From positions 1 to 9,412 of the forward strand of contig CABSMD010000088.1 in NCBI GenBank assembly GCA_902478725.1: a DNA stretch of 9,412 bases, given 5' to 3'. Positions 1 to 5,964 of this stretch are shown here, one piece after another. Within the stretch, counting starts at the first letter, position 1, and each line of letters starts with the position of its first letter. This DNA comes from an uncultured Clostridia bacterium. Lineage in GTDB: Bacteria > Bacillota > Clostridia > HGM11514. The notes below the pieces were generated by a model. The model made no database searches. It saw nothing but the letters and a program-made list of their open reading frames with translations, and was not told where the DNA came from. The position numbers and the translations under genes are program-made.

Positions 1-1
1 G

Positions 2-520
2 CAGACAATCGCGCAAAAGGCGCTGCGCTTTGTCCAGACCGGCCGTTCGCTGTATCTGGACGCGGGCAGCACCATCCTGCATCTTGCCAGCCGGATGGGG
101 GAGTGTGAGCCGTCGTTTGTGCTGACCTCAAGCCCGGTCGCGGCGCTGGAGCTGATTAAAAACTCCTCCGCGCGGGTGACCTTGGTGGGCGGGCAGCTAA
201 ACAGCGATAACCTCTGCGTTTCGGGTAGCAATTCGATTGCGTTCGTGCAGAATATCAACATCGACGTCGCGTTTATGGCGGCCTCCGGTTTTTCCACCGA
301 AACGGGATTTACCACCGGTGATTTCAACGAATGCGAATTAAAACGGGAAATTGTGAGCAAAGCGCGTAAAAAAATCCTGTTAATGGACATAACTAAGATA
401 GATACTTACCTGCCGTTTACCTTTGCCGCACTTTCGGATATCGATGTGCTGGTCACAGACCAGCCGCCGGGAGAGGAAATATGTGCGATGGCAAAGGAAT
501 GCGGCGTAGAAATCATTTGA
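2..520 (+). CDS. DeoR-family transcriptional regulator, C-terminal effector domain (5' truncated)
   Basis: The reading frame is open from the window edge to a TGA at 518-520, giving 172 visible residues. A DeoR protein is usually about 250 residues, so the N-terminal winged-helix DNA-binding part lies outside. What is visible is the DeoR C-terminal sugar-phosphate sensor fold (ISOCOT-like). It shows the LDAGST phosphate-loop motif near 56-73, the VLTSS strand, the VTLVGG strand, a CVSG segment, an AFMAASGFSTETGFTT loop, and the closing LLMDITK and DIDVLVTDQPP segments. Family members usually repress sugar or polyol operons and are released by a phosphorylated sugar. It sits 126 bases upstream of a sorbose/sorbitol-type dehydrogenase pair on the same strand, so it is the likely local regulator. 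The ligand is not readable. The family call is firm; the regulated target is inference. Confidence 0.88.
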   Translation, partial: QTIAQKALRFVQTGRSLYLDAGSTILHLASRMGECEPSFVLTSSPVAALELIKNSSARVTLVGGQLNSDNLCVSGSNSIAFVQNINIDVAFMAASGFSTETGFTTGDFNECELKREIVSKARKKILLMDITKIDTYLPFTFAALSDIDVLVTDQPPGEEICAMAKECGVEII

Positions 521-534
521 AAATAAGGAAGTGG

Positions 535-541
535 AAAGGAG
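535..541 (+). promoter_or_regulatory. Orphan Shine-Dalgarno-like site (AAAGGAG)
   Basis: A near-ideal ribosome binding sequence lies 15-21 bases after the regulator stop. No ATG, GTG or TTG follows at normal spacing. The nearest usable in-frame codon is GTG at 560, 18 bases away, and the protein it would start carries 29 extra residues unlike this dehydrogenase family. The site may be fortuitous or may serve an unusual start (ACG 548 or ATC 551). The rest of the 521-646 gap shows no clear promoter, operator or terminator. Confidence 0.35.
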
Positions 542-646
542 TTTCGCACGATCCTTCACGTGGAACTCGAATTTACGCTTTGTCAGCCCGCGGACAAGGT
601 GGCTCTTAAAATTATCTTTGCGGGCAGAAAGGCTATGGAATTTTAT

Positions 647-1903
647 ATGAAAACAAAAGCGGTCAGACTGTATGGGAAAGAGGATTTGCGGCTGGAGGAG
701 TTTGAGCTTCCGGCACTCAAGGAGGATGAAATACTGGCCCGCGTGGTGTCGGACAGCATCTGCATGTCATCGTATAAGGCATCCAAGCAGGGGTCGGCGC
801 ATAAGCGCGTGCCAAACGACGTGGCGGACAATCCCGTCATGATCGGTCATGAGTTTTGCGGCGAGATCGTCGAGGTGGGCGCGAAATGGCAGGGGCAGTT
901 CAAGCCCGGCAGCAAGTTTTCGATCCAGCCGGCGCTCAACTATAAGGGCTCGCTGGACGCACCCGGTTATTCCTACCACTATATCGGCGGCGATGCGACC
1001 TATATCATCATCCCCAATGAGGTGATGGAGATGGGGTGCCTGCTCTCCTATGATGGGGAGGCGTATTTCTATGGTTCGTTGGCGGAGCCGATGTCCTGCA
1101 TCGTGGGGGCGTTCCACGCCAACTACCATACCACCGGCGGCAGCTATGTGCATGACATGGGCATTGTCGAGGGCGGCAACCTTGCCATCCTGGCGGGTGC
1201 CGGTCCGATGGGTCTGGGTGCGGTGGATTACGCGATCCATGCCGGCCGCAAGCCCGCGTTGGTTGTGGTGACCGATATCGACGACGCAAGGCTGGCGCGC
1301 GCGGCGCAGATATTGACGGTGGAGGAAGCGGCGAAACAGGGCGTCAAGCTGGTGTATGCCAATACCGCTAGCGTGCCGGACGCGGTGGAGTACCTCATGG
1401 GTCTGACCGGCGGCAAGGGCTATAACGATGTGTTTGTGTACGCGCCGGTCAAGCCGGTGGTGGAGCAGGGGGACGCGATCCTGTCGCGGGACGGCTGCCT
1501 GAACTTCTTTGCCGGCCCGACCGATCCGAGCTTTTCGGCGATGTTCAATTTCTATAACGTGCATTATGGTTCTACCCATGTCGTAGGCACCAGCGGCGGC
1601 AATACCGACGACATGAAGGAATCCCTTAAAATGATGGAGCAGGGCAGGATCGACCCGGCCGCCATGATTACCCACATCGGCGGGCTCAACTGCGTGATCG
1701 AAACCACCTTGAACCTGCCCAACATTCCGGGCGGCAAGAAACTGATCTATACCAATATCGAGCTGGAGCTGACCGCCTTGACCGATTTGGCGGAAAAGGG
1801 CAAGGATGACCCGCGCTTTACCGAACTGGATCAGATTGTGAAGGATAATAACGGCCTGTGGTGCGCGAAGGCGGAACAGTATCTGTTGAGCAATTTTTCA
1901 TAG
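647..1903 (+). CDS. sorE: L-sorbose-1-phosphate reductase-like zinc-dependent dehydrogenase (MDR family)
   Basis: The product is 418 residues. SorE reduces L-sorbose 1-phosphate to D-glucitol 6-phosphate with NAD(P)H in the cytoplasm. Catalytic zinc ligands are visible at Cys39 (in SICMSS), His68-Glu69 (in IGHEFCGEIVEVG) and Glu147 (in LAEPMSC). The Rossmann motif GAGPMG is at 184-189, and Asp210 after strand 2 suits NAD binding. The four-cysteine structural zinc loop of classical alcohol dehydrogenases is absent, and the stretch around 92-120 (QPALNYKGS, GYSYHYIGGDATY) is of the SorE type. ATG 647 is preferred because the family begins with this MKTKAV strand. GTG 560 and ATG 635 are in-frame alternatives; the latter has AGAAAGG only two bases away. 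The next gene is SrlD/SorD-like, which supports the assignment. An alternative is a dehydrogenase for another polyol or ketose phosphate. The family call rests on recalled resemblance, not on an alignment. Confidence 0.78.
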   Translation: MKTKAVRLYGKEDLRLEEFELPALKEDEILARVVSDSICMSSYKASKQGSAHKRVPNDVADNPVMIGHEFCGEIVEVGAKWQGQFKPGSKFSIQPALNYKGSLDAPGYSYHYIGGDATYIIIPNEVMEMGCLLSYDGEAYFYGSLAEPMSCIVGAFHANYHTTGGSYVHDMGIVEGGNLAILAGAGPMGLGAVDYAIHAGRKPALVVVTDIDDARLARAAQILTVEEAAKQGVKLVYANTASVPDAVEYLMGLTGGKGYNDVFVYAPVKPVVEQGDAILSRDGCLNFFAGPTDPSFSAMFNFYNVHYGSTHVVGTSGGNTDDMKESLKMMEQGRIDPAAMITHIGGLNCVIETTLNLPNIPGGKKLIYTNIELELTALTDLAEKGKDDPRFTELDQIVKDNNGLWCAKAEQYLLSNFS

Positions 1904-1923
1904 AAACCAGGCGGTTGCCGTGT

Positions 1924-1942
1924 TGTCCCGCCTTCGCGGACA
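1924..1942 (+). other. Intercistronic hairpin between the two dehydrogenases
   Basis: TGTC(C)CGC pairs with GCGGACA around a CTTC loop, giving a seven-pair stem with one bulged C. No T-run follows, so it is not a standard terminator. It lies 24 bases before the Shine-Dalgarno of the next gene, so an mRNA stability or processing role is possible but unproven. Confidence 0.45.
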
Positions 1943-1965
1943 GGACGGACAATCGATTATTTAAA

Positions 1966-1972
1966 AAGGGGA
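1966..1972 (+). promoter_or_regulatory. Ribosome binding site deciding the SDR start
   Basis: AAGGGGA lies five bases before ATG 1977. The adjacent GTG at 1974 would be only two bases from the core, so ATG 1977 is the better start. Confidence 0.65.
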
Positions 1973-1976
1973 AGTG

Positions 1977-3062
1977 ATGTTAGTGAGCGAAAAACTATTA
2001 AAGGTTTTGCCTGCCCTGCGCATGATCCTGATGGGGGAGGGCGAGTCTTGCCTCCTGCGTTTGGGGGACGGTAAATGCGCGGATGTGTCGGCCGGCGCGG
2101 CCGATTGTCCGCAGGAGCAGATTTCATTGTGCCGCGCGGCGGTGGAGCAGTATCAGAAAGAGAACGGTTCGGCTCCCCGCAGCATTGCAGTGGAAGGCTT
2201 GGGAACCATCGAACGGATCGACGGCGCAGTGTCCTGCGGACGGCTCAAGGATAAAATCGCCATTGTGACCGGCAGTGCGCAGGGCTTCGGCTATGGCGTT
2301 GCAGTCGAGATGCTCAAGGAAGGCGCGTGTGTCGTGATTGCCGACCTCAACCTGGAGCTTGCGCAAAAGAACGCCGCCGCGTTGTGCGAGGAGTACGGCG
2401 AGGGCCGCGCGATCGCGGTCGGGGTGGACGTATCCAACGAGGAATCGGTTCAAAACATGATTTTGGAGACCGTCAAAGCTTACGGCGGTCTGGACATCTT
2501 TGTCAATAACGCCGGCGTCCTAAAGGCCGGCGGGCTGGAGGAGATGGACGTCAGATCCTTCGAGTTTGTCACCAAAATCAACTATACCGCCTACTTCGTC
2601 TGTGTGAAATATGCCAGCGAGGTGCTCAAAATCCAGCATCAATACAAGCCGGATTACTATACCGATATCATCCAGATCAATTCCAAATCTGGCCTGTCCG
2701 GCAGCAATAAAAACTTTGCGTATGCCGGCGGCAAGTTTGGCGGCATCGGCCTGACCCAGAGCTTTGCGCTCGAGCTGGTCGGCGATAACATCAAGGTCAA
2801 CTCGATCTGCCCGGGCAACTTTTTAGACGGCCCGTTGTGGATGGATCCGGAGAAGGGGCTGTTTGTACAGTACCTCAATGCCGGCAAGGTGCCGGGGGCG
2901 AAAACGGTGGAGGATGTGCGCCGGTTCTATGAGGCGAAGGTGCCAATGAACCGCGGCTGTGAGTGCATCGACGTGGCGCGCGCCATCTTCTATTGCGTCG
3001 AACAGAAGTATGAAACGGGGCAGGCCGTACCGGTAACGGGCGGGCAGAATATGCTCCGCTAA
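1977..3062 (+). CDS. srlD: Sorbitol-6-phosphate 2-dehydrogenase-like SDR with an N-terminal extension
   Basis: The product is 361 residues; SrlD and SorD are about 260. It is expected to oxidise D-glucitol 6-phosphate to D-fructose 6-phosphate with NAD. The SDR domain starts near residue 90. It has the TGSAQGFG cofactor loop at 98-105, Asp123 favouring NAD over NADP, NNAG at 177-180, active-site serines in IQINSKSG (232-239), and the catalytic pair Tyr249/Lys253. The SrlD-type signatures are IQINSKSG, KFGGIGLTQSFALEL, KVPMNRGC (321-328) and a TGQAVPVTGGQ ending. The first 88 residues are extra: a CLLRLGDGKCADVSAG segment, a helix, and IAVEGLGTI at 70-78. The last resembles the stretch linking class II aldolase to SDR domains in known fusions, so it may be a small accessory domain or a relic. 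The gene ends 26 bases before the E2 gene. The SDR family is certain; the substrate is likely but not proven. Confidence 0.8.
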   Translation: MLVSEKLLKVLPALRMILMGEGESCLLRLGDGKCADVSAGAADCPQEQISLCRAAVEQYQKENGSAPRSIAVEGLGTIERIDGAVSCGRLKDKIAIVTGSAQGFGYGVAVEMLKEGACVVIADLNLELAQKNAAALCEEYGEGRAIAVGVDVSNEESVQNMILETVKAYGGLDIFVNNAGVLKAGGLEEMDVRSFEFVTKINYTAYFVCVKYASEVLKIQHQYKPDYYTDIIQINSKSGLSGSNKNFAYAGGKFGGIGLTQSFALELVGDNIKVNSICPGNFLDGPLWMDPEKGLFVQYLNAGKVPGAKTVEDVRRFYEAKVPMNRGCECIDVARAIFYCVEQKYETGQAVPVTGGQNMLR

Positions 3063-3075
3063 CGATAACACGATT

Positions 3076-3080
3076 GGAGG
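3076..3080 (+). promoter_or_regulatory. Ribosome binding site deciding the E2 start
   Basis: GGAGG lies eight bases before ATG 3089. This excludes the in-frame TTG at 3074, which precedes and overlaps the site. The following MATPVIMPRQG is a typical lipoyl-domain beginning. Confidence 0.8.
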
Positions 3081-3088
3081 AAACGAAT

Positions 3089-4417
3089 ATGGCAACACCG
3101 GTAATCATGCCCCGCCAGGGGCAGTCAGTCGAAAGCTGTATCATTGCCAAATGGCATAAAAATGTTGGCGACGCGGTTTCGGAGGGGGACGTGCTGTTCA
3201 CCTACGAAACGGATAAGGCCACGTTTGAGGAGGAAGCAAAGCAGAGCGGTACCATGCTCGCCGTCTTTTTTGAGGAGGGCGACGACGTACCCTGTCTGAC
3301 CAACGTCTGTGTCATCGGAAACGAGGGAGAGGATACATCCTCGTTCGCTCCCGCCGGTGAAGAGGAAGAATCGGCGGAAGAAGCCGCCGCGGCTTCGGAG
3401 CCAGCGGACAATGCCGCACAGCCTGTTGCAGCGGCGGACAATGCTGTCGTGGCGGATGGTGACCTCAAAATCTCTCCCCGCGCGCGGATGGCGGCGCAGA
3501 CGCAAAATGTCAACCCCGCCCTTGTCGCGGGAACCGGCCCGCATGGCCGTGTCATCGAACGGGATGTGATGAACGCCCGCGGCGCGGCTTCTACCTCGGC
3601 GGCGTATGATGCGTTCGCGGCGGCCGATGGCGCCATTTCCGGCACTGGCATCGGCGGACGTGTCCGTTTGGACGACCTGTCCGGCGCACCTGCGGCGGCA
3701 GCGGCTCCCGCGCCCGTACAACCTGAGGTGGAAGAGGTCAAGCACTCCAACATCCGAAAAGTGATTGCCCGTTCGATGCACGCCTCCTTATCTGAAGGCG
3801 CGCAGCTTACCTTAAATACCTCGTTTGACGCGAGCGCCCTGCTGGCCTTCCGTGCGAAGGTCAAGGCACAGATGGAGCGCGTCGGCCTGGCCAACATCAC
3901 CTTAAACGACATGATTTTATACGCGGTGGCCAAAACCCTGCCCAACCATCGGGAGTTGAACGCCCATTATTATGACGATAAAATGGTGTATTTCAAATCG
4001 GTCAACCTGGGGATGGCGGTGGATACCGAGCGCGGCCTGATGGTGCCGACCATCTTCGGCGCGGATAGCATGACCCTAAACGAGATTGCCCTTGCGTCTA
4101 AGGCGCTGGCGGCGGAGTGCAATAAGGGCACGATCAGCCCCGACCTGCTAAAGGGCGGTACCTTTACCATCTCCAACCTCGGCTCGCTGGGGATCGAGAC
4201 CTTCACCCCTGTCATTAACCCGCCGCAAACGGGTATCCTGGGCGTGAACACGATCGAGAAGAAGGTGCGTGAGGTCAACGGGGAGCTTCGGCTTTACCCA
4301 TCGATGTCGCTGTCCATCACCTTTGACCACCGTGCGCTTGATGGCGCGCCGGCGGCGCGGTTCGTGAGCGACCTGGCGCGTAACCTGGAAAACTTCGAAC
4401 TCTTGCTGGCAAAATAA
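3089..4417 (+). CDS. Dihydrolipoamide acyltransferase, E2 component of a 2-oxoacid/acetoin dehydrogenase complex
   Basis: The product is 442 residues. E2 carries the acyl group on a swinging lipoyl arm and transfers it to CoA, and forms the core of the complex. Residues 1-80 are one lipoyl domain with Lys43 in the ETDKAT loop as the lipoylation site. An acidic, Ala-rich linker covers 81-125. A peripheral subunit-binding domain at about 127-162 (KISPRARMAA, then GTGPHGRVIERDV) docks E1 or E3. Residues 184-196 (GTGIGGRVRLDDL) look like a second, degenerate copy of its end. After an Ala/Pro linker, the CAT-like catalytic domain runs from about 218. Its active-site motif DHRALDG is at 413-419 (His414, Asp418), and SNLGSLG is at 362-368. 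The catalytic domain is CAT-like as in Bacillus AcoC and PdhC, not the hydrolase fold of some acetoin E2s. The acyl substrate (acetyl or another) cannot be told from sequence. Confidence 0.92.
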   Translation: MATPVIMPRQGQSVESCIIAKWHKNVGDAVSEGDVLFTYETDKATFEEEAKQSGTMLAVFFEEGDDVPCLTNVCVIGNEGEDTSSFAPAGEEEESAEEAAAASEPADNAAQPVAAADNAVVADGDLKISPRARMAAQTQNVNPALVAGTGPHGRVIERDVMNARGAASTSAAYDAFAAADGAISGTGIGGRVRLDDLSGAPAAAAAPAPVQPEVEEVKHSNIRKVIARSMHASLSEGAQLTLNTSFDASALLAFRAKVKAQMERVGLANITLNDMILYAVAKTLPNHRELNAHYYDDKMVYFKSVNLGMAVDTERGLMVPTIFGADSMTLNEIALASKALAAECNKGTISPDLLKGGTFTISNLGSLGIETFTPVINPPQTGILGVNTIEKKVREVNGELRLYPSMSLSITFDHRALDGAPAARFVSDLARNLENFELLLAK

Positions 4418-4450
4418 ACGGCTGCCCATGTTTCATTAGAAAGGGTTCTG

Positions 4451-4477
4451 TTGCCCGCCGGAGGTGTCCGGCGGCAA
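4451..4477 (+). other. GC-rich hairpin 1 in the E2-E3 gap
   Basis: TTGCC(C)GCCGGA pairs with TCCGGCGGCAA around a GGTG loop, an 11-pair stem with one bulged C. Only AAGGAATTG follows, not a T-run, so it is a poor intrinsic terminator. It may act as an mRNA stabiliser, processing site or attenuator. Confidence 0.6.
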
Positions 4478-4499
4478 AAGGAATTGTCAAGTAATCAAC

Positions 4500-4517
4500 C
4501 CGCACCCTTTGGTGCGG
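4500..4517 (+). other. Hairpin 2 in the E2-E3 gap
   Basis: CCGCACC and GGTGCGG form a perfect seven-pair stem with a CTTT loop. It ends seven bases before the GGAG ribosome binding site of the E3 gene, close enough to affect its translation. The function is unknown. Confidence 0.55.
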
Positions 4518-4537
4518 CAGGAATGGAGACAAGAATC

Positions 4538-5911
4538 ATGGATAAATTTGATTTGATCGTACTGGGCGGAGGCCCGGGCGGATACCTGGCGGCTGAGCGC
4601 GCGGCGCACGGCAAGCTCAAAACATTGGTCGTGGAAAAGCGCGCTTTTGGCGGCGTGTGCTTAAACGAGGGCTGCATCCCCTCAAAATCGTTGCTGTACT
4701 CGGCAAAGGTCTATGACTATACCAAGCACAGCGAGCGCTACGGAGTGAAATGCGAAGGGTCGTCCATCGATCAAAAAGCGGTGGTAGCGCGTAAGAATAA
4801 GGTTGTAAAAACGCTGGTTTCCGGCGTTCGCGGCGCGCTCAAGGCCAACGGCGCGGTCATGGCCGAGGGCGTGGGCAAGATCTGCGGACGCGAGGGCAGC
4901 GACTATGTGGTGGAGGTAGACGGCAAAAAGTACCTGGGCGCGCGTCTCCTGATCGCCACCGGTTCAATGCCAATGATCCCGCCGGTGAAGGGGTTGGACG
5001 AGGCGATCAAGTCCGGCTTTGCCCTGACCAACCGCGAGATACTGGATTTGGAGGAGATTCCAGGCTCCCTCGTCATTGTAGGCGGCGGCGTGATCGGATT
5101 GGAAATGGCATCCTACTACAATTCGGTCGGCTCGCAGGTAACGATTATTGAAATGCTCGACCATATCGCGGGCAATACCGATGCCGACATTTCTAAAATA
5201 CTTATGAACAACTACAAAAAGAAGGGCATCTCCTTCCAGCTAAGCTCCAAGGTGGTGGAATTCACAAAGGATTCCGTCGTGTACGAGCATGACGGCAAAA
5301 CCGTGACCGTCCCGGCCGATCGGGTGCTGGTGTCGATCGGACGCCGTCCGGTCACACAGGATATCGGGCTGGAAACCATCGGGGTGGAGACCGAGCGCGG
5401 CTATATCAAGACTGACCGCAATGGGCTGACCAATATTCCTAACGTCTACGCGGCCGGTGACGTAAACGGCAAAATCATGCTGGCGCATACCGCGTACCGC
5501 GAGGCGGAGGTTTGTGTCAATCATATGCTGGGCAAAAAGGACGTTATGCGCTACGAGGCGATCCCGTCGGTCATCTATACCAATCCCGAGGTGGGTTCGG
5601 TGGGCGAGACCGAGGAGAGTGCCAAACAGAAAGGCATTGATTATAAAGTGTCCTCCATCACCATGAAGTACAGCGGCCGCTATGTTGCCGAGAACGAGGG
5701 CGGCGAGGCGGACGGCATCTGCAAGGTGCTGGTCGAGAAGAAGTATAACCGCATCATCGGCGTGCACATGATCGGCAACTATGCCTCTGAGATCATCTGG
5801 GGCGCGGGCCTGATCGTGGAAGCGCAGATGACGGTGGACGATATCAAAGAGCTGGTGTTCCCGCACCCGACCGTGTCGGAGATCATCCGGGAAGCCATCT
5901 TCCAATTGTAA
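4538..5911 (+). CDS. lpdA: Dihydrolipoyl dehydrogenase (E3 component)
   Basis: The product is 457 residues, normal for an E3 without a lipoyl domain. It reoxidises dihydrolipoyl-E2 and passes electrons through a disulfide and FAD to NAD. Visible features are the FAD-binding GGGPGG at 10-15, the redox disulfide Cys41/Cys46 in GVCLNEGCIPSK, the ATGS motif at 140-143, and the NAD-binding GGGVIGLEMA at 182-191. A second FAD motif, NVYAAGD, is at 302-308, and the C-terminal catalytic dyad His443/Glu448 sits in HPTVSE. ATG 4538 is chosen because GGAG (4525-4528) lies nine bases upstream and MDKFDLIVLGGGPGG is the normal beginning. The frame extends upstream to 4451, but only through two hairpins. 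The 120-base gap to the E2 gene and shared strand fit one operon. Confidence 0.95.
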   Translation: MDKFDLIVLGGGPGGYLAAERAAHGKLKTLVVEKRAFGGVCLNEGCIPSKSLLYSAKVYDYTKHSERYGVKCEGSSIDQKAVVARKNKVVKTLVSGVRGALKANGAVMAEGVGKICGREGSDYVVEVDGKKYLGARLLIATGSMPMIPPVKGLDEAIKSGFALTNREILDLEEIPGSLVIVGGGVIGLEMASYYNSVGSQVTIIEMLDHIAGNTDADISKILMNNYKKKGISFQLSSKVVEFTKDSVVYEHDGKTVTVPADRVLVSIGRRPVTQDIGLETIGVETERGYIKTDRNGLTNIPNVYAAGDVNGKIMLAHTAYREAEVCVNHMLGKKDVMRYEAIPSVIYTNPEVGSVGETEESAKQKGIDYKVSSITMKYSGRYVAENEGGEADGICKVLVEKKYNRIIGVHMIGNYASEIIWGAGLIVEAQMTVDDIKELVFPHPTVSEIIREAIFQL

Positions 5912-5922
5912 AAAATAATTTA

Positions 5923-5945
5923 GCCCGCGCGGACGAAGCGCGGGC
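5923..5945 (+). other. GC-rich hairpin in the E3-E1 gap
   Basis: GCCCGCGC pairs perfectly with GCGCGGGC around a seven-base loop (GGACGAA). It begins 11 bases after the E3 stop and ends five bases before the AAGGAG ribosome binding site (5951-5956) of the E1 gene. There is no T-run after it, so read-through into E1 is expected. It resembles in position the hairpins in the other long gaps of this operon. Confidence 0.6.
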
Positions 5946-5964
5946 GGGATAAGGAGTCTTTGCT

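Noticed and set aside
580..612. Promoter candidate TTGTCA followed by a TTAAAA/TAAAAT box
   Set aside because: The spacer is about 20-21 bases, longer than the usual 17, and the -10 match is poor. Too weak to annotate.
560..3062. Reading the two dehydrogenases as 2,3-butanediol/acetoin enzymes that feed an acetoin dehydrogenase
   Set aside because: The context would fit, but the SDR carries SrlD-type signatures (IQINSKSG, KVPMNRGC, VTGGQ) and the MDR protein is of the SorE type, neither matching butanediol dehydrogenases. Kept only as a less likely alternative.
4451..4537. N-terminal extension of E3 starting from TTG 4451
   Set aside because: The extra 29 residues come from two hairpins and the leader, while GGAG followed by ATG 4538 gives the normal E3 start.
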